DNA from: Lentinus brumalis
Taxonomy: Eukaryota > Basidiomycota > Agaricomycetes > Polyporales > Polyporaceae
Reading direction: 5' to 3'
Length of the DNA: 64,000 nucleotides
Assembly: GCA_001792895.1 (NCBI GenBank)
Contig: MARA01000044.1
Location: 1 to 64,000 of the forward strand
Shown here: positions 1-9,871 of the stretch, piece by piece
Layout of the letters: each line of letters starts with the position of its first letter
Position numbering within the stretch: position 1 is the stretch's first letter
Translations under genes and position numbers: made by a program
The notes under the pieces: generated by a model
What the model was told of the DNA's origin: nothing
What the model saw: only the letters and a program-made list of their open reading frames with translations
Database searches by the model: none

Positions 1-339
1 TTGGTAATTGCCCTTGATGAGCTGGGAGATGTGAAGTTGTCTAGGCTTAGTATCCATTATGGTAGAAATGGGGGCGAGTTCAAGGACAAGAGCACACAAG
101 AGGGAACAGGAGATGATAGCAGTTGGAAGAGCTCTAGCAAACACGTAGAGAGACACATTGCAACGAGTGTGTACATATACATGACAGTAACAAAGCAGTA
201 CTAAAGCAGAGTAACAAAGACCATACACCAAGTAATCACAAAGGGTAACAAACATCATTATACATTAGAAAGTTCTGGAACCATCGCGAGTAATGCGCGA
301 GCTCAGAATCTAATCAGAATATTCAATGTCCATGTCGAG

Positions 340-700
340 CGGTAGTAGTCACGGGTGTAGAGGATGGGGTAAAGATAGGCAAGCTTGGTGTTGAAAGATG
401 CGACAATCAAACAGCAGTTGCTCAGGAGGTTACTGACCATTTGCGAGCAGTTGTGGACAAGGAGGCGACAAGGACAGCAAGAACAAGCAATTCAAGCTGC
501 AGGGCTCATAATCTATTGAAACAGAAAACTGGGCACGTGAGCGAGTGATGACGAGCAACAGGTAGATTCAACAACTTGGCAGTACTAGCAGACACAGTGT
601 TTCGTAGATGTCTGCCAAAACCTTACTTTGGCAGACTCCGATCTGTACAGTACCAAAGTGCTTTGTCAGGCCATACGGGCACACAGCTTACTTACAACAT
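340..700 (-). mobile_element. Diverged remnant of the gag-only LTR element: leader plus 5' LTR
   Basis: Read on the minus strand, this stretch aligns with the 5' LTR and leader of the element at 3440-4893. It shares the tRNA-primer site context (reverse complement GGGCTCATAA near 502-511), the LTR end TTGAAACAG near 516-525, and downstream leader sequence between about 340 and 500. The LTR-like part runs to about 690 and keeps a perfect 10-bp stem hairpin at 610-636. Many substitutions and small indels separate it from the intact copy, so it is an older or different subfamily member. No gag frame is visible. Confidence 0.6.
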
Positions 701-1149
701 GTCGAATGAGTGCTGAGTGTTACAACTGATCGTCAAGGGGGATCAGGGAAGACTCACGAGATGAGCAGGGGCATTGACGAGCACTTGTGCAGCGAGAGCG
801 GAGCAAGGCTCGACGATCAGGGCTGGGGACAAGATGTATTGAGAGAGGTATCTACAGAGCGAAGTACAGCTTGGCTTACCTGGGGACAAGAGGTTGAAAC
901 TGAGGGTCCCAGGTAGCGCTGGTGGTCTTATATACATGGGGGAACAACAGCGTCAGAAGACAATAGTGTGAGAGACATCATGGATGGAGACAATAACGTG
1001 AGAGAGACCATGGGAATCATGGTGATCAAACAATAGAATGACTGGGAAAGGAAATGAATAGCACCGGGGAGGCTGTTTGTAACACTGAGCGCACAGACCA
1101 CATTGTGCGATCATCATGAACTGATGATCTATAACTAATGGCGCAGCGG

Positions 1150-1262
1150 GGGGTCCCACGTGGCTGCCATGTGCACTGTTGCTGCCGAGCATGCGAGGTG
1201 GCTGGGTGTCTGTGCCGAGCTTGTGAGGCACCCTGGGTGTCTGGCCGAGCCTGCGAGGCCCC
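1150..1262. repeat. Degenerate tandem repeat, about 3 units of 35-40 bp
   Basis: The phrase GCCGAGCnTGnGAGG followed by a variable trinucleotide and CTGGGTGTCTG recurs three times in direct orientation. No gene is recognised between 700 and 2290. That stretch also holds three copies of TACTTACTGnAAnGGGTT (about 1385, 1650 and 1725), apparently remains of a dispersed repeat. Confidence 0.5.
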
Positions 1263-2344
1263 CGAATGCTGAGTATCTTATGCCAAGTTCCGCGAGGTGT
1301 TCCGCTGTCAACAGTGAGGTATGAATTTTGGAGAAGTGAACTGCCAATTTCACAGCCCGCTTTCGAGATTTGAGGCTCATTACTTACTTACTGCAACGGG
1401 TTGTAGTGCCGAGTTTCAGCATATATAAGTATTTAGATTTATCAACGGGCGACCGGTAAGTATCAGGTGCAATAGTTCCTACTGATGGGTTATATTGTCC
1501 CATTCCACTGATTATAGGACACTGGGTGTTGGGCCAACCTGCAAGGCCTTTCAGATGGACTGCCTTTGCTGTCAATTGCAGTGTGTGTCCGAGGAAATGA
1601 TCTGAGGCTAACTTTTAGGATGCATCTATCCAGGTAAGCAATTAAGTACTTACTGCAACGGGTTAGATCTGGCTCACGGGTTTGTTATCTGGTCAAGCAA
1701 TCTACGGGTCTCCTGTGCCTTATCAGTACTTACTGAAATGGGTTTGCTGTGGCTCACTGGGTTATCCTTACTTTTGCTTTGCACCACCGACATGGCTTAA
1801 AAACGCACCCGCAGCTAGCTTCACAAGGTGTCATTGAATTTGTGTGAGCACAACTGAGCCTTAGGCAAAGCCTTACATAGCTGAGCCAGCGGCAAAGCTA
1901 CATAGCGTTGAGCTGCAGGTTCATTTTCGGGGCAAAGCCACGGGTAACGAACTAGTGTGATTGATGATCCGAAGGGCTTCACATGTAAAAATGAAAAGAC
2001 TAAAGAAGCAAAAGGGAATAGAGTCGAAGCCAAATAGAATAGAACCAAAGTCAAACAACGAAAGGGCTGGAACAGCCAAAGGTCGAACTATGAATAGACA
2101 CAGAGATGAATAATGAAGGGTCAAATGGTCGCAGGGTAATAGGGTGATGCTAAATGAACTGAATATAGTAGAACGATGAGAAACGAACCAAAGACGAAGA
2201 CCATAGTCGAAGCAATGATGAAGAAGTCTGTCCAATGATTGTCGGTACCGAAGTGGTTCGAGAGATGAGGCGAGAAGGAACTATACTGTGTCAAACCACA
2301 TCGAGGCAGGATGCTCGCGGTCGATTGAGGTCGATCAGCGTCGG

Positions 2345-2470
2345 TACGAGTAGAGGTCGCTCAGTACGGCTCGATAGGCTTCGCCGAGGTTCGGTACGAC
2401 TCGCTAGGCTTCGCCGGGGTTCGGTACGACTTGCTGGGGTACGACTTGGTTTGGTACGACTTGCTCCTGG
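2345..2470. repeat. Degenerate tandem repeat of about 30 bp
   Basis: Units related to GGCTTCGCCGAGGTTCGGTAC are repeated in tandem, decaying towards the right end into GGTACGACTTG units. The array keeps open frames on both strands, but they show no recognisable protein and are taken as fortuitous. Confidence 0.55.
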
Positions 2471-3439
2471 TCGACAATAGCTCGAAAAGGTGTCGAAGAG
2501 GTCGAGGGAAGAAGGATGAAGGCAGGAGAAAGGCAAAGACGAAGCTGGTGACGATCGAAGTCGGCTGGAAGTTGTTCGAAGGTCCAAAGAGGTCGCAAAA
2601 TCCGGGCACAGACAGGTATGATGCACATCAACGCACAATAGCTTAGTCAAGGAACATAAGGACAGCCTCCCACAGAACTCACCGCAGCTGAACGCCTCCT
2701 CAATCAGGTTGAAATCGGGCGAGTAAGGGGGCAGAAAGATGAGCAGACTGCCTGCCATACATACCTCTCAATCTCTAGCAGGGTCCGACAATTTGTATCA
2801 CTCACCTGCAGCCTCTACTGCATCACACACAACACTGCTCTTGTGCACGCGACAATTGTCAATGATGAGGATGCTGTTGGGACCGGGGTATGGGTTCATC
2901 TTTGGCAACTGAGGTATCACGACATGTCAGAGGCATCATCCTCCCTCTCCGACCGCAGCACCGTCTCACCAGATCCTTGATAACCCAATCATAGAACTCC
3001 TCACCTTCCACAGAGCCCCGCACCACATGGATTGTGAGGAAACCATCGAGGGATAGCGCGGGCAAGATGCTGTGGCAAATGCCATGGTTGAATGACTTCA
3101 CTTTGCAGGCTCGCTCGCCAGTGGGGGCATGGCCATAATGCCTGAAACTTGTCCAGTTGTCCTTGCTAGACCCGTCTGCGAATACAAGCTGCTGCGTGGT
3201 GAATCGAGAGGTGATGTCAGCCAGCCACTGCGCCTGTGTGATTTTGTCACATTGTGCAGCTGTTGCGTGAAGTTTTCTTGTATGTGATCCCAAGGGACAC
3301 CAGACCACGATGGATTGTGGCAATGGAGATGTGTTGACCGTGATTGACAGCCACCCAGGACACGATCTCGTTGAGGTAGACAGAGGGGTAGGAACGCACA
3401 AGGTCACGAACCTCCTCCCAGACCACTGTGCTCAGAACC

Positions 3440-3634
3440 TGTTGAAGGTAACCCGGCGCCGTACCACGAGACGGGACGACGGCCTGGCCGATGTACTGTG
3501 CAGGTCAGACATCACTGAAACCTTATTTCAGTGACATCGACATGGACACTGTAGCTACACCTGTACTTAGGTCGTAACTGTAATCTGCTTCGCTCATCGT
3601 TGCTCTCGCTCATGTGCCGTAATCTGTTTCAACA
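3440..3634 (+). repeat. 5' LTR of the gag-only element
   Basis: This 195-bp repeat starts TGTTGAAGG and ends TTCAACA. It carries a 9-bp perfect stem (3512-3520 with 3526-3534) around the loop CCTTA. It differs from the 3' LTR at 20 positions. All 20 are transitions and 19 fall at CpG or its deamination products. Confidence 0.92.
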
Positions 3635-3646
3635 GGTTATGAGCCC
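3635..3646 (+). promoter_or_regulatory. Primer binding site for initiator tRNA-Met (half-tRNA type)
   Basis: GGTTATGAGCCC is the reverse complement of GGGCTCATAACC, the anticodon arm of eukaryotic initiator tRNA-Met including the CAT anticodon. It abuts the LTR end with no spacer. Drosophila copia has the equivalent GGTTATGGGCCC. Confidence 0.85.
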
Positions 3647-3814
3647 TGCAGCATAAATTGCTCGTTCTTGCTGTCCTTGTCGCATCCTTGTCCACAACCG
3701 CTCGCAAACGGTCGGTAACCTCCCGAGCAACCACTGTTTGATCATTGCGTCTTTTGACAATGAGCTTGCCTGTCCTTACCCCATCCTCTACACCCACGAC
3801 TACTACCGCTCGAC

Positions 3815-4614
3815 ATGGACGCTAAGCCTGGACAACTTCATGTCTCCCAGCTCATTGAGGGCAATTACGAGGTATGGTGCATTCAAATGACCGCTGTCCT
3901 GGTCGCGCTGGACCTCTGGGATGTGGTCCGCCCAGCATCCGAGGTCCCATCAGAGAACATGCTGAAGGGTCCGAAGGAGGTGCTGGTGCTGCAGAAGAAG
4001 CGGGAGATGGCCAGGTCGAAGATCGTGCTTGCGATCGACCCTTCCCAGGTGCCTTTCGTCATGGGTATGGAAAGCCCTCGCGAGATGTGGGAAGCACTCG
4101 AGCAAGTGCATCGCTCTTCATCAGTCAACTCCGCTCTTTCACTTCGTTGTTCTTTCCTGCGCATGGTCAAGAAGGAGGATGAGTCTGCCATTGGTTGGAT
4201 CGGTCGTGTCCGTGCTCGAGCCCTCGAGCTATCCCACACCCCTTGTCCTGCGACTACCATCAACATCGTCCTAGTCATCACCGAAGGCCTCCCCCTCAGT
4301 ATGCCCCCGTGCTCACCCAACTCGAGTCACTCCCGATCAACTCGCTCACCATCGGTGCTGTGACCACTCGTATCACTGGCTTCGAGGCGCAGCTCAGCCG
4401 TTCCGAGGCGAAGGTCTCCGACTTCCCTGACCTCATGGCATACATCGCTCATTCAGAGGTCATGTGCCATCAGTGCAGTGGTGTTGGACACTACCTCCGT
4501 GAGTGCCCCACTCCCAAGTTACTCTCTAAGTCAAAGAAGACCCAAGGAGATCGAGACGATGAAGGGGATCTACCTGGTGAAGGGGCGCATTCATGCATGC
4601 AAGGCGAGGCTTGA
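3815..4614 (+). CDS. Copia-type gag protein with CCHC zinc knuckle (one frame break)
   Basis: The first part (from ATG 3815) has the conserved start of copia gag: a region like QLIEGNYEVWCIQMTAVLV, then a helical capsid-like domain. The frame closes at about 4363, but the neighbouring frame continues smoothly (QYAPVLTQLESLP) if one base is restored in the CCCCC run at 4291-4295. The C-terminal part has a zinc knuckle, CHQCSGVGHYLREC (about 4470-4506), and then a basic segment ending at 4614. Role, by family: the packaging protein of the retroelement particle. The break may be an assembly error or decay. No pol frame follows before the 3' LTR. Confidence 0.8.
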
Positions 4615-4698
4615 CACCACGGCGGAGTCCCCTATTGAAGTCATCTGCCTGTGGTGATGGGTCCTTATTGGTGGGTACGGGCACAGGCTTAAGGGGCG

Positions 4699-4893
4699 TG
4701 TTGAAGGTAACCCGGTGCCGTACCACAAGACGGGACGACGGCCCGGCCGATGTACTGTGCAGGTCGGACGTCGCCAAAACCTTATTTTGGCGACATCAAC
4801 ACGGACACTGTAGCTACGCTTGTACTTAGGTTGTAACTGTAATCTGCTTCACTCATTGTCGCTCTCGCTCGTGTGCCGTAATCTGTTTCAACA
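4699..4893 (+). repeat. 3' LTR of the gag-only element
   Basis: This 195-bp repeat has the same ends as the 5' LTR. Its hairpin is a perfect 10-bp stem (4770-4779 with 4785-4794) around CCTTA. The stem sequence differs from that of the 5' LTR, yet pairing is kept. Confidence 0.92.
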
Positions 4894-5079
4894 GAACCCA
4901 CCTCCGTCCCAACCCCTGCAAGCTAATCTTGGCTTCAACATCTCCATGCTGTTTCAGATGCTCTAGCCATCGCCTGATACTCCGGTTGGACACTCCAAGT
5001 ACGAATGCAACATCTTGTGCATCGAACCCTGCCAGGGTGAGCACATAGGCTTGCTCTTTAGTGATGCAGGGTCCAGTTG

Positions 5080-5325
5080 CAGGACCGGTCAATAACTGCA
5101 ACTGAACCGGAACCGCAAGCAAAAAAACCGGACCTTAACCGGAAAGTTACCGGTCCAGTTGCAGTTCAGTTACCGGTCCTGCCTTATCAGCCAGTAAATA
5201 ATGACCGGTGGAACTGGTCATGACCGGTCATTAACCGGGTTGCCACCACAGAGGCTTGAACCGACATTCACTCCAAAATGGCAGTGATTATCAGGCCTTA
5301 AACCAACTGGGCCATGACAGCTTAG
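5080..5325 (-). repeat. tRNA-derived SINE-like repeat with ACCGGT-rich body
   Basis: Read on the minus strand, a tRNA-like head holds an A box TGGCCCAGTTGG (5303-5314) and a B box GGTTCAAGCC (5253-5262), about 40 bp apart. A GGCC/GGCC D-stem can be drawn, but the acceptor and T stems do not pair, so this is not a working tRNA gene. The body is rich in ACCGGT words and reaches a CCCTGCA-CACTA tail that is shared with the repeat at 7560-7760. The tail end overlaps the N-terminal coding part of the transposase pseudogene. Confidence 0.55.
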
Positions 5326-6360
5326 TATGAGGGGCGCCAGCGGACAAAAAGACTCGACTTCAGGTCTGGGTTTGGACTTCGAGTTTGGAGTTCGGCAACT
5401 GATCTGAACTTCGGATTTGAACCTGTCACGTGATAAGTTCAACTTGGGTTTGTGATTTCGTTTTCGCGTGGGCGTCTCTACTTCCGCTTTCGGTTTCGCT
5501 CTCGCCTCTTCGACTTCACGACTCCGCATCCCGACTTTGCTCTATTTGACGCGGTCACTGTGTGCCCCTGCTGATTGACGCCTCCGGTACGCACCGCCGC
5601 TAACTCCGCAACGCCTCGCAGCTCACCCAAATGCGGCAGTCAAGTACTTACTCAGGCTCGAGGTACCCGGAACCTGTCGAGCTCGAGCCCTCCGCGGCCT
5701 AGACTGCACTTGCATTGATGCACATGGCAAACCCCCGGGAATTTGTCTGTATGTTTTCTCTTCTTCTCTGATACTCGCATACCTCATCTCTGATCCATGT
5801 ATTTCAGCTCTCTCTATCATCAAGGTCAAACTACAAGACTACTTATCAAGTATCAAGTAGTAAGTCCCCTTGACTCGAAGTTCGGAGTCAGGCTGTGGCT
5901 TTACATCATGATGCATACATGGTGAGTACTTTTCTGTGTCACAGTTTACCCTCGCACACTGCACTGACATATACATCAGCGAACAGATCCGTCGACGGCT
6001 CGCAAACGCGCTCTCCCGAGCAGTCCGTCGCGTCCGTCGCACAGCTCAACGGTGGACAAGTTCGCACTAGTGATAGCAGGTTTTCCGTGCCCTTCAGCAT
6101 TCATAGACTTACTTACGGAAGCACGCGTCAAACTCGATTTTGGGGTAAGTTCCTGCTCATTATGACTAGCTATCAATATAAGTACTAATGACTGCTCACC
6201 AGGATTCCACGGGCTCTCCGACACACGCGAATATTTCGAATTCAAACTCACGCCGATGCTGCCCGCCATGCTCTCTTCGCAATCTGACCATGTGACTCGC
6301 GTGGAAGATACTGTAGGTCACCTGCAGCACAGGCTTAGTAGTAGTACAGGACACTGCATA

Positions 6361-6628
6361 CTGTAGAGATTCGACCGTAGCGGCGGGGGTCCGGGGTGTG
6401 ACACGGACCCGTAGGGTCCGACATAGCGGCGGCGGGCCCGGTGACCTGTGACACCGCCGCCGTAGGCGGCAAAAATTTCCGGATTTGGGCATATAAACGC
6501 CCGAAATCACCCTGCTTTGGCCCGCTGCTAGCGGCGGGACCTGTTGTGACCTGTGACCGACAGGCCAAATAGCGGCGCGTCAACCGGCCTGTGACGTGTG
6601 ACGCGCCGCTATGGTCGAATCTCTACAG
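6361..6628. mobile_element. 268-bp MITE with 25-bp terminal inverted repeats and TA target duplication
   Basis: The left end CTGTAGAGATTCGACCGTAG and the right end, its inverted copy (6604-6628), match over 25 bp with one mismatch at a CpG. TA dinucleotides flank both ends (6359-6360 and 6629-6630). The inside is GC-rich with nested small inverted repeats and has no coding potential. Length, TIRs and the TA site suggest mobilisation by a Tc1/mariner-class transposase. No autonomous partner with the same ends was seen. Confidence 0.8.
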
Positions 6629-7406
6629 TACTACCCACTGCTGCGCACCTCCTGCCGTCGCCAACCTGGTCGAAATGTGCAGCTTGGACGACGAGGACGA
6701 CGGCCGTTGCTGCGTGGCTTCAGCTCCCTGTCGCGTCCGGGCCTGCAGCACTCGACTCCGGTGCCCTCCCTTAATACTCTCGCATGCGGCCTATTCACCG
6801 CGCGCCGCCCGACATCTCCTAAGTGCGTTTGCGCACGAGTCCGTCCCCTACATGTCCTTCTCGGCTGGTCCACGCAATGGCGGGCAATCTGTCACCTTTC
6901 GACCGTCCCAGCATGCCGTGCACACCCCGCATCTCCCCCGAGGCTTACATTGCGCACGAAGTCACCTCATCTGCTGGCAAGACGAGCTTTAGCACGCGGA
7001 CTGTACGTGCTGCTCACAACAATCACGCTCGCCGGCACGGTCGTGTCATCTACGGCAACGTCTCCGACACAGCCCCGCGGTGCCGGCTGGAACTTGATAG
7101 ACTCGCATCCAGTATGTACTTACTCGAGCCATCAAGTTGCAGTAATCCCCAGGTTCATTCGTCACATACCAGGCTCTAATTTAGGAGCAGAAGGAGCTTA
7201 ATTGAGGGGATACTTATAATCCAATACTTACTAGTGAATGACGGGGTGCACCCTGTCGTCCTCGATTCCTATGAGCTTGCTGGCACTCCTTCTCGAAACC
7301 GCCTCCTTCAGGTGTAGAACTCTCGTGTCCACCTCCCAACTCGTCCGAGTCACAGTTTCTGCCAACGATCAGTGAACAGTAAGTACTTACTGAACTTCAA
7401 GTTGAG

Positions 7407-7490
7407 TCGGAACTTGAAGTACTTAGTAGCAAGCCTAGTTCCTGCTTGTCGGAACTTGAAGTACTTAGTAGCAAGCCTAGTTCCTGCTTG
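7407..7490. repeat. Two perfect 42-bp tandem copies
   Basis: The 42-bp unit starting TCGGAACTTGAAGTACTTAG occurs at 7407-7448 and again at 7449-7490 without change, so the duplication is recent. Confidence 0.9.
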
Positions 7491-7559
7491 TGCAAGTTCA
7501 ATTTCCCTTAGTGCCAAATGTGTATATTCACTCAATTGTAAGCATAGTAAACAATGTTA

Positions 7560-7760
7560 TGATCATACTAGATTTGCAGTTATTGACCGGTTAGGACCGA
7601 TAACCGGACCGCGGTTATGGTCCAGTTATGAATTGTTTGGTCCAAGGTACTTATAACGGGACCGGTAAGTGGTCCGGTCCAGTTGCGGTCCTCGGTTCGA
7701 CCCTCAGGGGGTCAAAAAACCGGACTTGACCGGACCCTGCAACACTATTGCTCTTTGACC
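7560..7760 (+). repeat. Second ACCGGT-rich SINE-like body
   Basis: This stretch is rich in ACCGG/CCGGT words and ends with GGACCCTGCAACACTA. It resembles the body and tail of the repeat at 5080-5325 but lies in the opposite orientation and lacks a clear tRNA head. Between 6631 and 8481 I see no gene. Confidence 0.4.
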
Positions 7761-8481
7761 TCCTGGGCGTGTGGACGGCCTACCATTGATGTACGAAGGT
7801 TCAGACTAGATAGAGGGGTGTAGGAGAGCAGTTGCGACGCCTCAGAAGACCAAATGAAACCGAGATGAGGACGAGAACCAATTTATTGAATTTACAGGAT
7901 TTCGCGCGCATGCGTGCATTTGCATAAAAGGCACTCGGACACGACCTCTGCAAACAGCTGTAACTGCTCTGCACTTTTGCTGATGACCGGACTCTACAAC
8001 ACTAACCAAGAAGCATTTACTTGCTTTGAGACCTGACCACTTCTGTATAAGCCTCATAGCATAAGTAAGTATCACTAGCATGCTTTGTTCAATTCATCTG
8101 TTTCCGTTCCCCTCGAAGTGGTTTGATTCGAACATTGGGCGCCTCTGAGTCGAACCGGACTCATTGAGTCATTCTGACTGGGTGGCCAAGCGCCCACCCT
8201 GCGCTGTCCTTGCGATATCCTCCAACCAGACAGGCGGCATGTCTGTGAACCTAGCGTAGCATTGGCATACGAGTTGGGGACACTAGCACGCGAGAATTGC
8301 CCGGAACCGGTGGCCTGAGGGCGGAGAGCGGAAGTGCCGAGAGACGCGCGACGTGGCTTGACGGCATCGCCCGGGAGTGGCCTTTGCTGGAGCCTGTTCG
8401 TCCTCGTCTCCGACCTCATCGCCCACCTCCTCCAGCCCCTTCTTCGCTGGCTTTCATGTTCCACGCGCTCTTGTAGACATA

Positions 8482-9871
8482 ATGAACCTTCCTGCTAACG
8501 ACGCATTTACGCTCGGCTTGCCCCACGATCACGCACGTATCGGCCTCCGCTCCTCCACCAAAATCCCCTTTGTATCACCTAAAGCCCGCTCTCCGTCGGC
8601 GACTGTCCGGAGGAGAGACTCGCAACCGCGCCAGATGAGTGTAGAGCTCCAAGATGCGCCTGTGCGCAGCCCTCCGTCACGGCAGCACTCGTCGCATACC
8701 GCGACCAACGGCACCGCCAATGGCGCTCCACTCCGCTCGAGGAAGAGGCCTCGCACGACCAGTGGTTCGTCATCCACATCGCTCCCGAACGGCGTGAAGA
8801 GCGTGGAAAAGGCTGCCCAGAAGGTGGACTGGGAGATCCCTAGGAAGGCGTTGCACTCATCAATCGGTATGTCGTGTACACTCCGCGAGCCTCCCTGTGG
8901 TGCTTATCTTGTGCGTTCCCGGCGCAGGCTTCCTCACACTGTACCTCTACGCATCCGACGGCAATCCACGTACGGTCGTCTATGCCCTCAGTCTTGCGCT
9001 ACTCGTTATTGTCCCCGCGGACATCATCCGCCTCAACTCCAACCGCTTCGAATGGCTGTTCGAACGGGTGTTGGGTTTCCTGATGCGAGAGAGCGAGAAG
9101 GTACGGATCCACGATCTCGTATGACGCGATCATCTCCTGACACGACACTTATCGAAACAGAAAAGCACGAACGGCGTGATCTGGTACATCATCGGCGTCA
9201 TCTTCGTGCTCGCCCTCTACCCTCTCGACGTCGCCACAGTCTCCATCCTCATGTACGTTTCACTATCTATCGGTCAGCTCCCCAGCCTGACGGCTTAACG
9301 CATTCGCAGCCTCTCCTGGGCCGATACCGCGGCCTCGACCTTTGGCCGCCTCTGGGGCGCCCTCACTCCACCTCTACCCCGCTCCATTCCCCTCATCCCT
9401 TACGTCCCGTTCCTGCGACTTCCGCTCGCCCAGCGCAAGTCCTTTGCAGGCTTCCTCGCAGGCGCGTTCACCGGCGCTGCTATCGCCGTCGGGTTCTGGG
9501 CTACTTCTACCCCGTGCGAGACACGCTCCTCACCTTCCGCCTTCCCGCGGAGACGGTCGCCGTCGCGCAGGAGGTGCTACCGGACGCGGCTGCTGAGGTG
9601 GTCAAGCGAGGAGTGGAGTGGGTGCGCAACTCGCAGCTGCCGATTGGGAGATGGGTGGGGTTGACGACGCTCGGTGTTGCGAGCGGGCTGATCTCAGGGG
9701 TCGCCGAGGCACTCGGTGCGTGGTTCTTGTCAGTCTATCATCTAGCTGCGTACTAATCTTTAGGCAGACCTTGGCTCGTTGGACGACAACATGACACTGC
9801 CCATCATCTCTGGTGGCTGCATCTGGGGCTTCTTCAAGGTACTCGCCTACTTCAATGGCGGTTCCGCGTAA
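8482..9871 (+). CDS. DGK1: CTP-dependent diacylglycerol kinase (Dgk1-like), ER membrane
   Basis: Exons: 8482-8866, 8928-9100, 9161-9252, 9310-9715, 9768-9871. With one base restored they total 1,161 nt (386 aa). A low-complexity Ser/Arg-rich N-terminus precedes the conserved start KALHSSIGFLTLYLYASDG. Next come hydrophobic segments, the motif ADIIRLNSNRFEWLFE, then STNGVIWYIIGVIFVLALYP, SWADTAASTFGRLWG and the C-terminal DLGSLDDNMTLPIIS. These match the fungal Dgk1/CTP-transferase family, which phosphorylates diacylglycerol with CTP at the ER/nuclear membrane and counteracts the Pah1 phosphatase. The frame slips at the GGG run 9498-9500. Adding one G joins VGFW to GYFYPV, so I read this as a sequence error. 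An in-frame upstream ATG at 8377 is possible. The gene sits alone, facing away from RAD6. Confidence 0.85.

Larger units (their letters stand above)
3440..4893 (+). mobile_element. 1,454-bp gag-only LTR retroelement (TR-GAG-like, copia-type)
   Basis: Two 195-bp LTRs (3440-3634 and 4699-4893) both begin TGTTGAA and end TTCAACA. Five-base direct duplications GAACC flank the element exactly (3435-3439 and 4894-4898). Directly after the 5' LTR, GGTTATGAGCCC (3635-3646) matches the anticodon-loop region of initiator tRNA-Met, the half-tRNA primer site used by copia. A purine-rich tract (AAGGGGCG, 4691-4698) precedes the 3' LTR. The interior codes only for a gag protein; no protease, integrase or reverse transcriptase is present. 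It must therefore have been mobilised in trans. Such elements are known in plants as TR-GAG. Confidence 0.92.
2690..5122 (-). pseudogene. Tc1/mariner-type (DDE_3, IS630 superfamily) transposase, split by a nested LTR element
   Basis: The minus strand encodes a transposase in pieces. An N-terminal helix-turn-helix segment lies at about 4900-5040 (GVSNRSIRRWLEHL). Across the nested element, the reading frame continues exactly once the insert and one copy of its GAACC target duplication are removed (KISLQGLGRRW joins VLSTVVWEEVRDLV). The first catalytic Asp region is VFADGSSKDNWTSFRHYG, the second is LIIDNCRVHKS at about 2840-2870, and the third is FLPPYSPDFNLIEEAFS at about 2690-2740. The frame breaks at about 3285, where an AAAA run carries an extra base. 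At least one intron separates the last two motifs. Family knowledge: these enzymes cut and paste DNA at TA sites. No terminal repeats were located. It is dead by interruption. Confidence 0.8.

Noticed and set aside
5240..5325. Functional tRNA gene on the minus strand
   Set aside because: A and B boxes are present but acceptor and T stems do not pair, and the sequence continues into a repeat body.
8482..9871. DGK1 as a pseudogene
   Set aside because: The only defect is one base in a GGG run, and the same kind of defect occurs in several essential genes, so sequence error is the better reading.
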